Positions 22,801 to 35,200 of a stretch of DNA of 64,000 nt are shown one piece after another (position 1 is the stretch's first letter; the number at the start of each line of letters is the position of its first letter). Source of the DNA: Rotaria sp. Silwood1 (taxonomy: Eukaryota; Rotifera; Eurotatoria; Philodinida; Philodinidae); assembly GCA_905250075.1 (NCBI GenBank), contig CAJNOP010000001.1:2599272-2663271 (forward strand), read 5' to 3'. The notes beneath the pieces are model-generated. The model searched no databases and was not told where the DNA came from. It was given only the letters and a program-made list of their open reading frames with translations. Position numbers and translations under genes: made by a program.

Positions 22801-24664
22801 TTGATCTATTGTTTGAAAATGCAGCTTTTCTTAGTCACTATCTACCAAATTTTTAGTTTCATCCATTACGAAAAATTATCTAGAGACCTGTGTATAGAGT
22901 TCGACTTCTTGTTAGCTGAAGAATTGAAGTTTTAAATATTTTCGATGTGTACCAGCTGAGACGTTAATATCTGGCGAAAAAAATTTGGGCTGATATTAAT
23001 TCACTGATCTGAAGAAAGTCTGTTTCAACAATCTATTATAGAATAAATCGTTAGCACGTTGTCGTATAAATATTCTTTTTTTAGATTAGTGACGTGAAAT
23101 TTGCTCAAATTATTTTTTGCTAAAGACTATTCAATTGAGTCTATATAAAGACGCTAGCAAAAATTTTAGAGCTTCAATTAAGTACGATTGATCATGACTG
23201 TCGTACAGTGACTCTCAAATACTGTAACACACAATTTAGAAATATACATCTTTTTAATCAATAATAAAATTTTATTTTTACTCTTCATAAGATTAAAATA
23301 AATTGATATTTCCACTGATAATCATGTCCATGTGAGTTGAGAACTTTAAGTTGCCATTTGAATGATCATTGCTTATATTGAACATTGGCAATAACAATTC
23401 TATTTATGTAGCATCTGATGTATTTTGACTTGGTTTGTATAGAAAAATGAATGGTTGTAGATGATCTACAGTTTATGATTATAAACGACATTATCCAAAT
23501 AATCTTAACTAAAGACAAATCACAAGAAACAACAAGATGCGATCTATTTCTTCTATTTTGTTTTTTATATCTATTAAATAGTATTATTTAGTCTCCGACG
23601 TGAGCGAGACTGTTATTGTACATTTTTTGAGTCCATCATAAGAGATTTTTACTTATCTATAAAATGAGAAACAATAACAAATAATGTCATTTAGTGAACA
23701 TCTTTTTCAAGTTACAAAATTCAACTCGATTTCTAGCTTTTTTTTATCTACTTCAGTTTGGGACTTGGATCAGGTTACAAAAAAATTGGATTTAGAAGTG
23801 AATCTACACTCTGAACATTTTGCAGATACAAATTATATTTTTAATGTTTTTATTAAAGTTCTATAAGAGAGCGTGGAAAAGCTTAGTAGAACAAGAAGTT
23901 ATGTATCGCACGATCTTTTCCTCTACTTTACCGACTTTTCTTTATTAATATTGGACAACGATGCATAGCGAGTGCACTGTATGTTCGATGGTGATTTAAA
24001 GATCGTAGGTTGTGTACATAAGAAAAGAAACATAAACAAGAGAAAGATTCTATCCCATAATCCTACTATCCCAACTGCGTAATATCTGTGAACCATCATG
24101 TGCATATCTTTTGTCTCCGACTACGACATGAAAGAAAAGAAAAGTCATCAATAGTCGGGTCACAAACATTTGACATTGAATTACGTTCAGTTAGTTAAGA
24201 AAAGTGATTTTTCCTATTCCAAAAACAAAAGATTAACATTGACTTCTATCCGAACTATTTAGTTAATTTATCTATCATAAAACATAATTTGACAAGCATT
24301 TTTTTGCCACTGTTGATTTTTCTTTGTAGACTAATCCAGATTTCGATCAACTTCGTTTATTTATATTTGCTCAAGCAATATTAGTTGATCCTCTTAAACC
24401 AATAGGCAATTCAGCAGATCCATTATCATGCAATGCTAAAACACTTCTTAGTCAATTATTTGATTATATTAAACGTAAACTTTTATATATTAATATTTGT
24501 TTTTGGTATTTACTCGAATAATTTTAGATGAAAATCTTGATAAATATAATATAATTCCATCACGTGAAAAACTTCAATCATCAAATGAACTTATCTCATT
24601 TCAAAATAATCATGATTTTCAAGAAGCTCTTTCAGCAATCTATTCATCATTATTAACTAGATAA
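13876..24664 (+). CDS. NUP133: Nucleoporin NUP133 (Y-complex of the nuclear pore)
   Basis: Twenty-seven exons: 13876-13916, 13984-14108, 15789-15892, 15942-16166, 16217-16288, 16343-16570, 16644-16700, 16756-16808, 16865-16923, 16979-17052, 18019-18118, 18181-18325, 18387-18468, 18519-18630, 18684-18775, 19510-19613, 19667-19718, 19773-20033, 21122-21338, 21401-21534, 21588-21743, 21814-21864, 21915-22055, 22118-22174, 22229-22309, 24330-24474, 24528-24664. Every phase matches; 1034 aa against about 1156 in human. NUP133 is the outer tip of the Nup107-160 scaffold. The N-terminal half is the beta-propeller (GYCWLVSGQTAYVWLASSS; then IGFGLKSMLFG, matching the vertebrate GIGRKVSSLFG). The C-terminal half is the alpha-helical stack: HFEQALELCE, EEFEDYQSLIEICDEL, FMVVFDEYLR, and YLKSKPEFAWMVDIKNRDYE, matching the human [20 protein letters not shown]. 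Five introns exceed 700 bp. The stop is 104 bp from the convergent P2X stop. Confidence 0.95.
14360..14899. mobile_element. piggyBac-like MITE in NUP133 intron 2 (candidate)
   Basis: A TTAA tetranucleotide at 14356-14359 is followed by CCCTTTGAAG. About 540 bp later the sequence CCCCAAAGAG is followed by TTAA at 14900-14903. The two ends are imperfect inverted repeats (CCCTTTGAAG against CTCTTTGGGG). TTAA target duplication with CCCTTTG-type termini is characteristic of piggyBac superfamily non-autonomous elements. No transposase frame lies inside. The short termini make this moderate evidence only. Confidence 0.45.
17053..18018. other. Long intron 10 of NUP133
   Basis: 966 bp of mixed composition, less AT-rich than neighbouring introns in the middle. 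No recognisable coding exon, terminal repeat or RNA gene. The splice sites GTAAGT and TTATGTACAG join in frame. Confidence 0.5.
19291..19350. repeat. GC-rich nested inverted repeat in NUP133 intron 15
   Basis: TAGAGCCC at 19301-19308 pairs with GGGCTCTA at 19332-19339. Inside it GAGT pairs with ACTC, with symmetrical three-base internal loops. Outside it, CAT/GTG and GCTCA-like sequences extend the symmetry. The block is far more GC-rich than the intron around it. It could be the core of a small palindromic transposon or a structured RNA; there is no further evidence for either. Confidence 0.4.
20034..21121. other. Long intron 18 of NUP133
   Basis: 1.09 kb. Overlapping frames on both strands at 20255-20471 are each other's shadow and match nothing I recognise. 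No terminal repeats seen. Confidence 0.5.
22310..24329. other. Long intron 25 of NUP133
   Basis: 2.0 kb, the longest intron in the gene. AT-rich with short frames only. I find no inverted terminal repeats or transposase motifs, although its length suggests old insertions. Confidence 0.5.
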
Positions 24665-24768
24665 ATTCTTATTGTATAAAATTTAAAAAAACACAACAGA
24701 AATGTTTTTTTTCCTGAGAAAAATAAATAAATATATACATATATATATATATATATATCTTGGAATAA

Positions 24769-25877
24769 TCAAATATCATATTTGAGACTTTTAAAATTCG
24801 TAAAAAAAGCAGCTATAAAATCGCAAACAATTGTTCCTGTACCAAATATACCAAGAAATGAGCCAATGCTCGTTGTTGTTTGAAATAAATCAAATTTTCC
24901 AACTTCACCTGTTACAGAAACAATTATATGTAAATTATATATTCTTGTATGTACACGATGTAATTCACTTTCGTTTGGTCGAAAAAAATATCTTGATGTA
25001 AGAAAATTCGAACCAGGATCATAAGGATTATCTTTATATGGTTGAACATCTAAACGTTGAAATTCATAATGAGGTTTACAATATTCCAAACGTTTATCAA
25101 GATTACATTTCCAATTAATTTTTATTTCAATTAATGAACCATAAAAAAACATTGCTTCATATTTTCGTGGATTAGTTTCAATCATTTCTAATATTTTTAA
25201 TATGCGAAATTTTGGACACAATGGATCATTTTCTGGATCATATTCACATGTATCAATATGTCTTGTTTTTACTTTATTTATTATAAGATTGTCTCGTATA
25301 AGACCAAGTTGAGTAAACTCAACAAAATGTTTTATAAATATAATATAATTAAGTGCTCGATAATTTCTTTTAATAACTGCTTTTGGTAATCTAAACCAAC
25401 ATAATTGTGGTTTTTTAATAATTTTTTCATTTTCATATTCATAACGATATAATGGTGGTAATATACAACGTTGTTGTTCAGAACATTTATATATTGATGT
25501 TATATTTAATGATGAATATGCATTTGAATGTTTTCTTATTGTTGTATGATCACAAAATCTTAATATATGTTCCACTTCTATCATACGAGTTGTTATTGAT
25601 ACAGCAGAATTTTCTGTTGCTGGTATAATAAAATCATTTACATCATATAATGATTGTTCACAATTATAATTTGGAAAAAAATGCATTGCAGACGAATTTT
25701 TTGAACAAGATGATGATGGTTTTACTTTAATTGTCACAGCTGATATAGGTGAACGATCAAATATTTGGTATGAACTTCGTTGACACATTAAATATATACA
25801 ACTAATAGCAAGAGATAATTTAACAATTAAAGATAGACTTGCAATCCATTTCGATTCAAAACGTACCACTTTAGGAG
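24769..25877 (-). CDS. P2X-type ATP-gated cation channel, main exon (N-terminal exon not found)
   Basis: One long minus-strand exon from the acceptor TTTTTAAAG|CT at 25877 to the TGA at 24769, encoding about 369 aa. It includes APKVVRFESKW (the P2X cytosolic N-terminal motif), TM1 (WIASLSLIVKLSLAISCIYL), the ectodomain, the pore-proximal VTGEVGKFDLFQTT and TM2 (GSFLGIFGTGTIVCDFIAAF). The ectodomain has ten cysteines, the number conserved in the family, including TCEYDPENDPLCPKF and INWKCNLDKRLEYC. The Lys pair that contacts ATP is present (IKVKP). The family NFR motif instead reads NFLTS, and the conserved Lys before the YGI motif is Arg (HTRIYNL). P2X genes usually have many introns; here one exon holds nearly all of the protein. 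A short first exon upstream of 25877 must exist but I could not place it. The intracellular tail is very short (FTNFKSLKYDI). Confidence 0.9.
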
Positions 25878-25899
25878 CTTTAAAAAGAAACAAAAACAA

Positions 25900-28476
25900 A
25901 TAATTTACACAATAGTTCTATGAAAATATTTGCAAAATTTTATATTGTTGTTCTTAGCTTAAGATGACAATAACAATAAAAAATATAATTCAAACAATTC
26001 CTATTTTGCTTAACTCGAGAAGCATGTTTATATAACAACTGTAAGACAAGGGTGCGAGTGTGAGTGTTTTTTTATGGAGAAAATTCATTCACTATTTTAA
26101 AACAATTAAAATTTTTGTAATGTTTAAGCTGTTCTAGAGTTTTTAAAAATTCATTTTTTGACTTAGCATGCAAATTTTTATTCAGAAACATGGATATATC
26201 AATATTCCTAAATACAATTTTGTATGCCAAGTCTCAAAATTACTTTTTAGAAATTCTAAAACATAAAAAATAGAATGAAATAAAACTGAATTAACAAGTT
26301 GAATATAAGAGTTTAAAAATATCTTAGAAACAAATTCTGTTTCGTGTTGGACTAATCAAAAACTTAGTGAATTGGATAGAAGACTAATTGAGTGTACCAA
26401 GTATGGTGAGTATTCACATGTATATGTACACTTACTATCATATTGTGTCACTCCTTCCAAAATGTGTCTAATTGAAGTTGGTAAACAGCTTGTTTTTAGT
26501 GACTCATCTGTTTTTATTGTTGAAACTGTATGTCGACGAGAATTCATTTTAATTGCCACGAATATTTGTCTGTTTTATGAATACCATTTTGCCATAACAC
26601 AGTCTTTATTCAAAAAAACCTAATGAAATTGCGCTAAAGATAAGAAAAGAACAGCAGAGAAATGAGATATGCTTGAAAAAAAATTGGAAATCAAAGCTTT
26701 TCCTACTATAAATAAAAAAAACCGTTTTTATTAGTAGATGAGAGAAATAAATTTGCTTACTCCGGATATTCTATCACTCTCAGCATCATAGTGATCGTTA
26801 ATAATGTGACTTGCTCATATGAAATAGACGAAAAAGAGAAGAGACAGAGACACTTGTTGATAGACGAGAACGGAAAACAGCCAAATGATAATTGATCATG
26901 CGTCAATACAGATTACAGATGCAGGGATATAGAGAGAGCAATCAGAAAATCTCTTATCTTTGCTGTTTTTTTTTGTTGTCCTTCTTACTTCTATCTAACA
27001 TGGTGAAACGAGAAGATAGAAAAAAAAAATAACAATTGTTTTCGGAAAACAATAATTGATATCGAGAAGAGACGTTTGAGAGAGGAAGAATAAGAAAATA
27101 TAAGAAAAAAAGAAAATTATTTTAACTATGTAGAAATATATATTAACCCCATAGAAGAGTTCCTCATTTGCATTAAGTCACAAAAGTATAAAATGATGAC
27201 GAACAAAAAAAAAATACAGAGAATTATAACATATTCGACATGTCAGGATGTTATTTTTCTACTAATTTATATTAACAGATCTTTGTTCTGTTGATGCTTT
27301 ATGTTTTTTTTTCATTGTTGACATTCTATGCATTAATGGAAGTGCAATATGTTTTGAAACAATTGTATACATTACTTTTCTGTCGTTTATGTAGTAAAAT
27401 AAGCAAAAAACAAATTAAAAACAAATATGAGATCAATGTGTTATTGAATAAGGACAAATGATAAATGAGAATCATTAATTTTTCTTCTTCAATAGAATAT
27501 AAATTATATTAATCAAAATCTTAAATTAATAATACGAATACACTTGAGGGTAAAAAATTATTTACAAGATAAATCCGATTACAAAATGAAATAATTAGCA
27601 AATATTCCATAGAGACTATTAAAATCAAGGGGTTTCATTTTAAACAACAATAATAGAGACAAATATTTGCCTGATAAAATCTTTTTTCTATTCGTATTGT
27701 TTCTACAACAGTAACTACAATTAATCTTCTTCTCTTAAAAGATTTTATGATACAATGTTATCAGTTTGAATATGATGTTATTAATACAATTTCATTAGCA
27801 TATAAAACAAGTAGTCATATAAAACAACTTCAAAATGATGAAAAAACTATTGAATTATCAATAAAAGTATAAAAATTCATTTGTCATTGAAATCTACTTA
27901 TGGTAAGTCTGCATGCATCACCAGTTGCATTAACTTATGCTTTTCTTGCGGTTATTTATCATGGCCGAAGAATACGATTCGTATGCGACCATTTTTATAA
28001 TGAAATACGAGATACTAATGGGGTCATTTGTCTCTGTAAATACTGATCAGTAATGCGACCGTTTGTATGAAAGAATTCGACAACATTACGTCATCTTTAT
28101 GGCGATTGACGGTTGGAATGCAGTATCCTTATACAGCTAGTGATACTAGGTATGTTACAATGATTCAAAACGCCACAAAAATCGACTGCTTATGGTGAAA
28201 TACGCTGCATAAACAGCCATATATGGTAACTAATGGTGAACTGTAATGATTTACCAAGGCGTGATCGTATAGTTTGATGAGCTTTATTAATAATTCTATG
28301 TTTAGAAAGAATAATTCGATTCCTTATTTTATTATTGATGGACTATTTGATTTAGTAAATTTATTACTATTGAAAGTCATAGCTTACATAAGTGATTCTA
28401 AGACAAACAATGATCGATCATGCACTATGTTAATAGAAGAAGCAGCAGTTGTTTTAACACATAAGATATATATATA
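25900..28476. other. Non-coding region upstream of P2X
   Basis: AT-rich spacer with A/G-rich purine tracts around 26640-27120. It probably includes the unseen first exon and promoter of the P2X gene. At 27741-27870 and 28274-28470 on the plus strand there are protein-like stretches (for example FEYDVINTISLAYKTSSHIK, and FIIDGLFDLVNLLLLKVIAY) that could be fragments of an unrecognised gene. I cannot connect them. Confidence 0.35.
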
Positions 28477-28659
28477 TCCCCCTGGCCAAAATAAGTGGAA
28501 CGCAGTATTTTTTCGATNNNNNNNNNNNNNNNNNNNNNNNNNNNNNNNNNNNNNNNNNNNNNNNNNNNNNNNNNNNNNNNNNNNNNNNNNNNNNNNNNNN
28601 NNNNNNNNNNNNNNNNNAATCGAAAAAATACTGCGTTCCACTTATTTTGGCCAGGGGGA
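28477..28659. mobile_element. Tc1/mariner-like element ends flanking an assembly gap
   Basis: The 41 bases at 28477-28517 (starting TCCCCCTGGCCAAAATAAGT) recur as a perfect reverse complement at 28619-28659, immediately on both sides of a run of N. TA dinucleotides abut both ends (28475-28476 and 28660-28661), as expected for a TA target-site duplication. The core GGCCAAAATAAGTGGAACGC resembles Tc1/mariner terminal repeats. The interior is unknown, so the element could be a short MITE or a full-length transposon. Confidence 0.75.
28518..28617. other. Assembly gap (100 N)
   Basis: Exactly 100 undetermined bases, the conventional placeholder for a gap of unknown size. The perfect inverted repeats on both sides explain why assembly failed here. 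Confidence 0.99.
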
Positions 28660-29265
28660 TATATTTCTGTTTCAACTAGAATCTTTTGGTATAAATTGTT
28701 GTTAAATATTATAGTTTCTTCAATAACTTAAACCAAATCGTTGATCATCTATTCATGGAGTTTATCATGTGCTTTTAGTCTACCGGACACAATTAACAAG
28801 TAATCATTCTTTTTACATTTATACAAATATTACTTTTTATTTTATTATTTGCTTTTGTTAGTATACATCCGTTTTACCTTTAGGAAAAAAACATGATTTA
28901 TTAATGCATTAGATTTAACTATATTAACATGTGCATGATTTTCTTGCATAATATTTATTATGAATTTACTAATTTTTTAAACATTTATCGAAATAATAAC
29001 GTATATTATACATTTGTTATTCGATTAATTTTTAGTAAATAAAGTCAAGATGAAGATTTTATTTTATTTTTTTATATAAAACAATGAAAGATAATTGTTC
29101 TAACTAATGAAAATTCAATATTTTGATAGAATGAAAAGAAAATTTTAAATGAAACAAAACATAAAAATTTATCTATATTCTTCTTTTTTCTAATTTTTTA
29201 TTTATTAAGAAAAAGTTCGAATTGTTTTTTTTTTCTTTCGTTCAAACGGAATGCAAATCAATCGA

Positions 29266-32200
29266 TCAAAAAAAACACACTTGACTAAGACGTATATTTT
29301 TCATTAGTGATATAATACCAATAATAGGCAACAAATGTCTATCAGATGTATTAATAACATATTTGATCGATCCTTGCTGTTGATTCTATAACAAATAAAT
29401 CTAAAACAGATTTTATTTTAAAATTAAATTTACCTGACATTCATCATGTATAATTATATTTGATAATTGATTAATATTATAATGAATATCATCAAAAGAT
29501 ATAAGTGTAATATTTGTTTGAGGTTCTTCATTACATTCATAAGTTAAATTTTGTTCGATTTGATTATAAAGAATTTGTAAAAAACGTATTTGAGATATTG
29601 GTCCATAAGTAATCTAAAAATCTCATTTGAAATCAAAAAGTCTTACGAGAGAAGAATTCTTAATTTGAAAATCGATTTTGAGTTCGAACTGTATCCATAT
29701 GGTAGACTCTGATGAACTATTAACACTCGAAATAGAGTAAGAGTCTCTAGGTTTTCAATGAAGTTTTAAAAATATCGTCATTCGATTGTTTTCTACATAC
29801 CATACTATAGGCTAAAATTTCCAGTACAACATCTATAAGTTGATGGAGAAGGGCTGGGAACACTTATCCTTTTGAGCTTTTTAATACATCATGAGAATCT
29901 ACTTTATGAAAAGAGTACGATTTCAAAAGTGATTTTCAAGATGGGAAGGTTTCTTTATGAGAAAGAAAATAATTTTCACTTGTTTTTGTTGATCATCATG
30001 TGGTTGTAAACAAGTTTTTTTTCTACCACTTTCAATAATACAATTAACTTCAATAGCATCTAATGTACTTCCATGATTTGGATCAATCCAATATTTTCCT
30101 TAATAATTACGAGTTTCACTTATTTAAAATTGATATAAGATTTTATTTTACCTATCATTGATTGATCATGAAGATCAAGACATGATTGAAATGGATTATC
30201 ACGTTGAAGACCTCTTGGTGATTCAATTTTATTCAATTGATTTGTCATATTTTCTAATATATTTATTAATTGCAATGCTATAGAATTTAATTGAATATTT
30301 TCTTCAAGTGGTATTATTGAACGACGTAATCTATGAAACGGCCACTCAAATTTTTTGGAATGATGATCATCTGAAGCAAGTTCACTTGTTAATAGACTAT
30401 CACCAGGTGGACCCTAGATATCAAAGAAATCGTATCATGTTTATTAACTATTGATGAGAATATACTGGTGGACCCGGTGGACCCTAGATGTAAACAATAA
30501 GTTAGATAAATATCAATGCAATTTAATAGGATTTTTGTTTATACATACTGTTGAACCTTTCTCGCCTTTGGCTCCTCGTGGTCCTTCCGTTCCTAGATAG
30601 GAAAGTAACGGAATTATTTTAAGTATAAAATAAAAATAATTTACCTTTTGGTCCTGTTACACCAACTACACCCTTGAAAAATAAATAATCAATATTTATC
30701 ATTAAACAAAAACTTGATAAATGCTCTAAGTCTTTACCGGTGGTCCAGGTGGTCCAGCACTAAACAAGAATATATGATATGTCAAATAGAATAAAATATT
30801 GCAAAGAAAATTTATTCTTTACTTTCCAGGTTGACCATTTGTTCCTGAAGGTCCCTATGATTATATTTAAAAATAGATAAAATTATCATATTAATTGAAA
30901 GTTGAATGCGCTTACTTGTGGTCCTCTGTCACCAGGCTCTCCCTTTTTTTTTAAATAAATGATATAATCAAATGAATATGTATTTTAAATAAGACTTACT
31001 GGATCTCCACGTGGCCCTCGTTCACCCTTAGGACCTCTTTCTCCTGTAATTGATAGCAAGGAATAAAAATGAAGATATATGTATTTCATAAATGTTACAT
31101 ACCACTTGGTCCTGGTGGACCTGCAGGTCCAGTATTTCCTTTTGGTCCTCTTGGACCAGCTTCTCCTTCTAAAAACATAGAATAAGACGACGTACAATTA
31201 AATGGTTTTTTGTCTATTCAAATAAATAGCTTACTTTGTCCTTGAAGTCCTCGTTCACCCTAAAAAGGAAATAGTTCAATTAATTTCGTTAATGTTACTG
31301 AAAATGTAAAAGTCATTAATCTTATTTCTAATCGTTTTTCGACTACAATCATAGACGATTAAACTATAATAACTTCATTGACTCAATGTCACGTATAACT
31401 CTCAAAACTATTTATTTTACATGTTTATGCATACAAAATATATTGATGTCACGTCCATTAGGCAAGGAGACAGACATAGAATAGAATGTTCTTTTGCATT
31501 TCAACACGTATGTACTCTCTAATCATAAGTATCCTAGATTTTATCCGACAATAAACAATCAACAGTGACATGTATATGATTCATCATAAGATCTGAGAGA
31601 AAAACAATATTTATAAAGAAATGTTTTCATACATTAAAAATATCAATCTAGAAAATAATTAAACTCATCATAAAGTGCAAAATAAACTATTATTCCTAAT
31701 ATTTTATTTTTGTATATTGTATAACTTATTGTATAGTAAAAAGAAAATGAATGAGGGTATAATAATTTTAAGTTCAAATCTGGATTTGTTCATAATGAAT
31801 ATTTACAAGAGTATAAAGTTCAAAGATATATATAACTATTCTCTGATGTAAGGTTTTTTTATATTAAAGTAAAGCAGAGACTCACCACAGGGCCCGTAGC
31901 TCCTTTTGGTCCTTGGCCTCCAGTTGGACCCGTAATGCCTTGATCACCTTTTGGGCCTTGTGAGCCTGTTGAACCTTTTATTCCTTGTGGTCCCTAAAAT
32001 AAAATACTAAACATTAAATTGAAATTTTTAATAGAAAGTTTTACACAGAAGTGGCTACTCAAAAATATAAAATTTAAAAAAAAATAATAGTATGTTTTAA
32101 TTTACATTTGTCAATCACTTTTACTTACTTGTTTACCTTGAGGACCTTGTGGTCCTTCTGGTCCTTGTGAGCCTTGATTACCTTTTTCTCCTAAAAACAA

Positions 32201-35200
32201 TAGAATTTAACATTTATGCAAAATTTATTTTCTTTTTTGTTCAAGAATGATTTTTTTAGTTGAACTCACCTTTTTCACCATTTGGACCAATTTCACCTAC
32301 CTAGAGGAAAACAATAATGCTATGTTGATCATATAAAATTTCATTTAACTTACTTCACCAGCATCTCCTTTTTCACCAGTTTGTCCACGAGGACCTTGTA
32401 TACCATCGATACCTTTGTCTCCCTAACAAACATATCAAGTTCAATAGATATGAAATTATAACATGATTTTCAATACTTACTTTTTGACCTATGACTCCAT
32501 CATGTCCTTTTTCACCTTGTTCACCTTGTTCACCTTTTGGACCAGTCTCTCCAATAGGTCCTCTCGGTCCAATTATGCCCATTGGACCCTAACAATAGAA
32601 AAAGAACAGATAACAGTGGCCAGACTTGCTTCTTCCAATGATATTTTTACTATTACTCACTGTATCACCTTTTTGACCTTGTAATCCCATAATTCCAGTG
32701 TGTCCTTTATCTACAATTGATATAAATTTACCATTATGAAGCAATACAATGAAAATTAAGATAATTTGACATTACCGCCTTTTGGTCCAATCAGTCCTGT
32801 ATCTCCTTTTTCACCAATATCACCTTTGAGTCCCTAAATTTTAATATGACATAACGTTTTGTTAATTTTAAAATGAATAAACTTACTTGTGGTCCAATTT
32901 CACCTTGAATTCCTTTTGGTCCAGTATCACCTTTATCTCCTAAATATAATCAAAGAATTTTTCATATAATTAATACTACAAGAAAAAATAGAATGTTTCT
33001 TTCTTCTTACCTTTTTCTCCCTGAGGTCCATCTACCCCTATTGGACCCACTGGACCTTGTGCACCCTATACAAAGGAAAGCATTCATTTGAAATAATTGT
33101 ATTTAGAATATTGAACCTTTTCTCCAGGTATTCCTATGGGACCGATAATACCTTGTTCACCTTGAGGTCCCTATCATAAAAAAAAAGCTAATAAATATTT
33201 TGAAAAAAAATTTGTATATTTACTTGATCGCCTTTTTCACCTTGATCACCTAAATAATTTTTTATTATCAATTAGAATTATCTGTCTAATTTGATATTAT
33301 GACACGAACCTTTTTCCCCAACGGGACCCGTTAGGCCTTGATCACCTTTATCACCGGTAAATCCTATCGGACCTTGCTTTCCCTTTTCGAAGTATTTATT
33401 GATAATATTAAAACTACTGAAAATAAAGCTTACCTCAGGACCTTGTGGTCCAATAATTCCTTCGTCTCCTTTTTCACCTAAAACAGTGTTTTTAAAAAGT
33501 TTCTAAGATTTCTTCTATAATGAGCAAATTCTACCTTGATCGCCTTTAGGTCCTATTGGACCTGTCTCACCTTGAATACCTTGTGGACCTATTATTCCTT
33601 GAACACCCTATAAACATGAAAAATAAATAATATATGTTATAGTAGTACGCTATTGAAATGATTTACATACTTGTTGTCCAGTCTCTCCACGAACTCCGGT
33701 TTCACCTTTTTGCCCTTGATAACCTTTGTTACCTTTCGGACCCATTAATCCAATAGGACCAGTGTTACCAATTGGACCCTGGAAAAACAACAATCAAAGT
33801 AAAAGAAATATTTCACAGCTATTACAACAAATAAAAGGAAACCTGTATTCCTTGTATTCCTGGAATACCAATATCACCTTTTTGACCAACTTCTCCCTAA
33901 TAAAATCATGTCAAGAAAAAACTGTGTTATTGAAAAATAAATTACAAACAATGAGATAACCTTTTCTCCTTTTACACCTTGAATACCAGTCAAACCGATA
34001 GGACCTTCATCACCTTTTGGACCTTGTGGTCTAGAGAATTTAAAAAGTAAGATAAATTGAACAATTCAAAATTTGAATACATACCCTTGTGGTCCAACAG
34101 CACCTTTGTCTCCTTTATCACCAGTTATTCCGATTATACCTTTTAATCCTTGTTTACCTTTTTGACCTTGTCCACCTCTGAAAGCAAAAGTTCAATTGAT
34201 TAGAATTTTTGACGATTATGCATACACGCAAACCTTTCACCCGTCAATCCACGTTCACCAGTGATACCTTTAGGTCCCTAAAATAATATTTATATACAAT
34301 GAAAATAGTATGCACTCCAATCAATTCGATTATTTACCGTTGGGCCCATAATACCTTGTTCTCCTCTTTAAAATATAATTTTAATTCTATTTCATAGAAA
34401 AATTAATAGTATATACTCACTTAGGCCCTGTCTACAAATAAAAGACAATTATAAAATAGTATTCGAATGAATGTTATACATACTTCGCCAACTTCACCTT
34501 TCTGACCAATGTCACCTTGTGGTCCTTGAGGTCCAATAGGTCCCTTTGATAGAAAGAAAAACAATTCATGACATATCAATAAACAAAAGATAGAATGAAT
34601 CAATATTACTTGTGGTCCTTGAATACCTTGGCATCCCTTCGGTCCCACTTCTCCGTGTGGACCTCGTGGACCTATTAAAAAACAATCTTGAAAAAACATA
34701 TATTGAAAATAATATTCATTACCAACCAGTAAGGCCAATTGGACCAATAGGACCAGTTAAGCCAATAACACCCTAAAAAAAATATAAAACTTGAAATCTA
34801 TAAATGAAATTCAGTAATCAATGTACCTTCTCGCCTTTATCTCCTTTATCACCTTTCGGACCTCGAGGACCTTGTATTCCCTACAAGAAATGATATAGCT
34901 TAATTATTTAAATTTATTCATACAGACTTGTTCACCAGTTAAACCAATTAGCCCAGTATCTCCTTTTGGACCGGTCAAACCTTGGGGACCCGCAAGCCCT
35001 ACCAATCATTTCATAACATCAAATTAAACAACAGCAAAAGAATTGTATCTAACCTTGAGGTCCCTGTGGTCCGACTGCACCATTATTACCCTTAATGATA
35101 CAATTTAATATATGAATTAATGCCAATTAGTACTTACCTTAAGGCCTATAGGACCTGTATCTCCTCTACAATAAAATACTAATTTATCTCTTTTTGCATC

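Noticed and set aside
28384-28731. Several frames running through the N gap
   Set aside because: They read through undetermined bases and transposon inverted repeats, so they are artefacts.
32463-33959. Plus-strand frames within the collagen locus
   Set aside because: Antisense shadows of Gly-X-Y exons on the minus strand.
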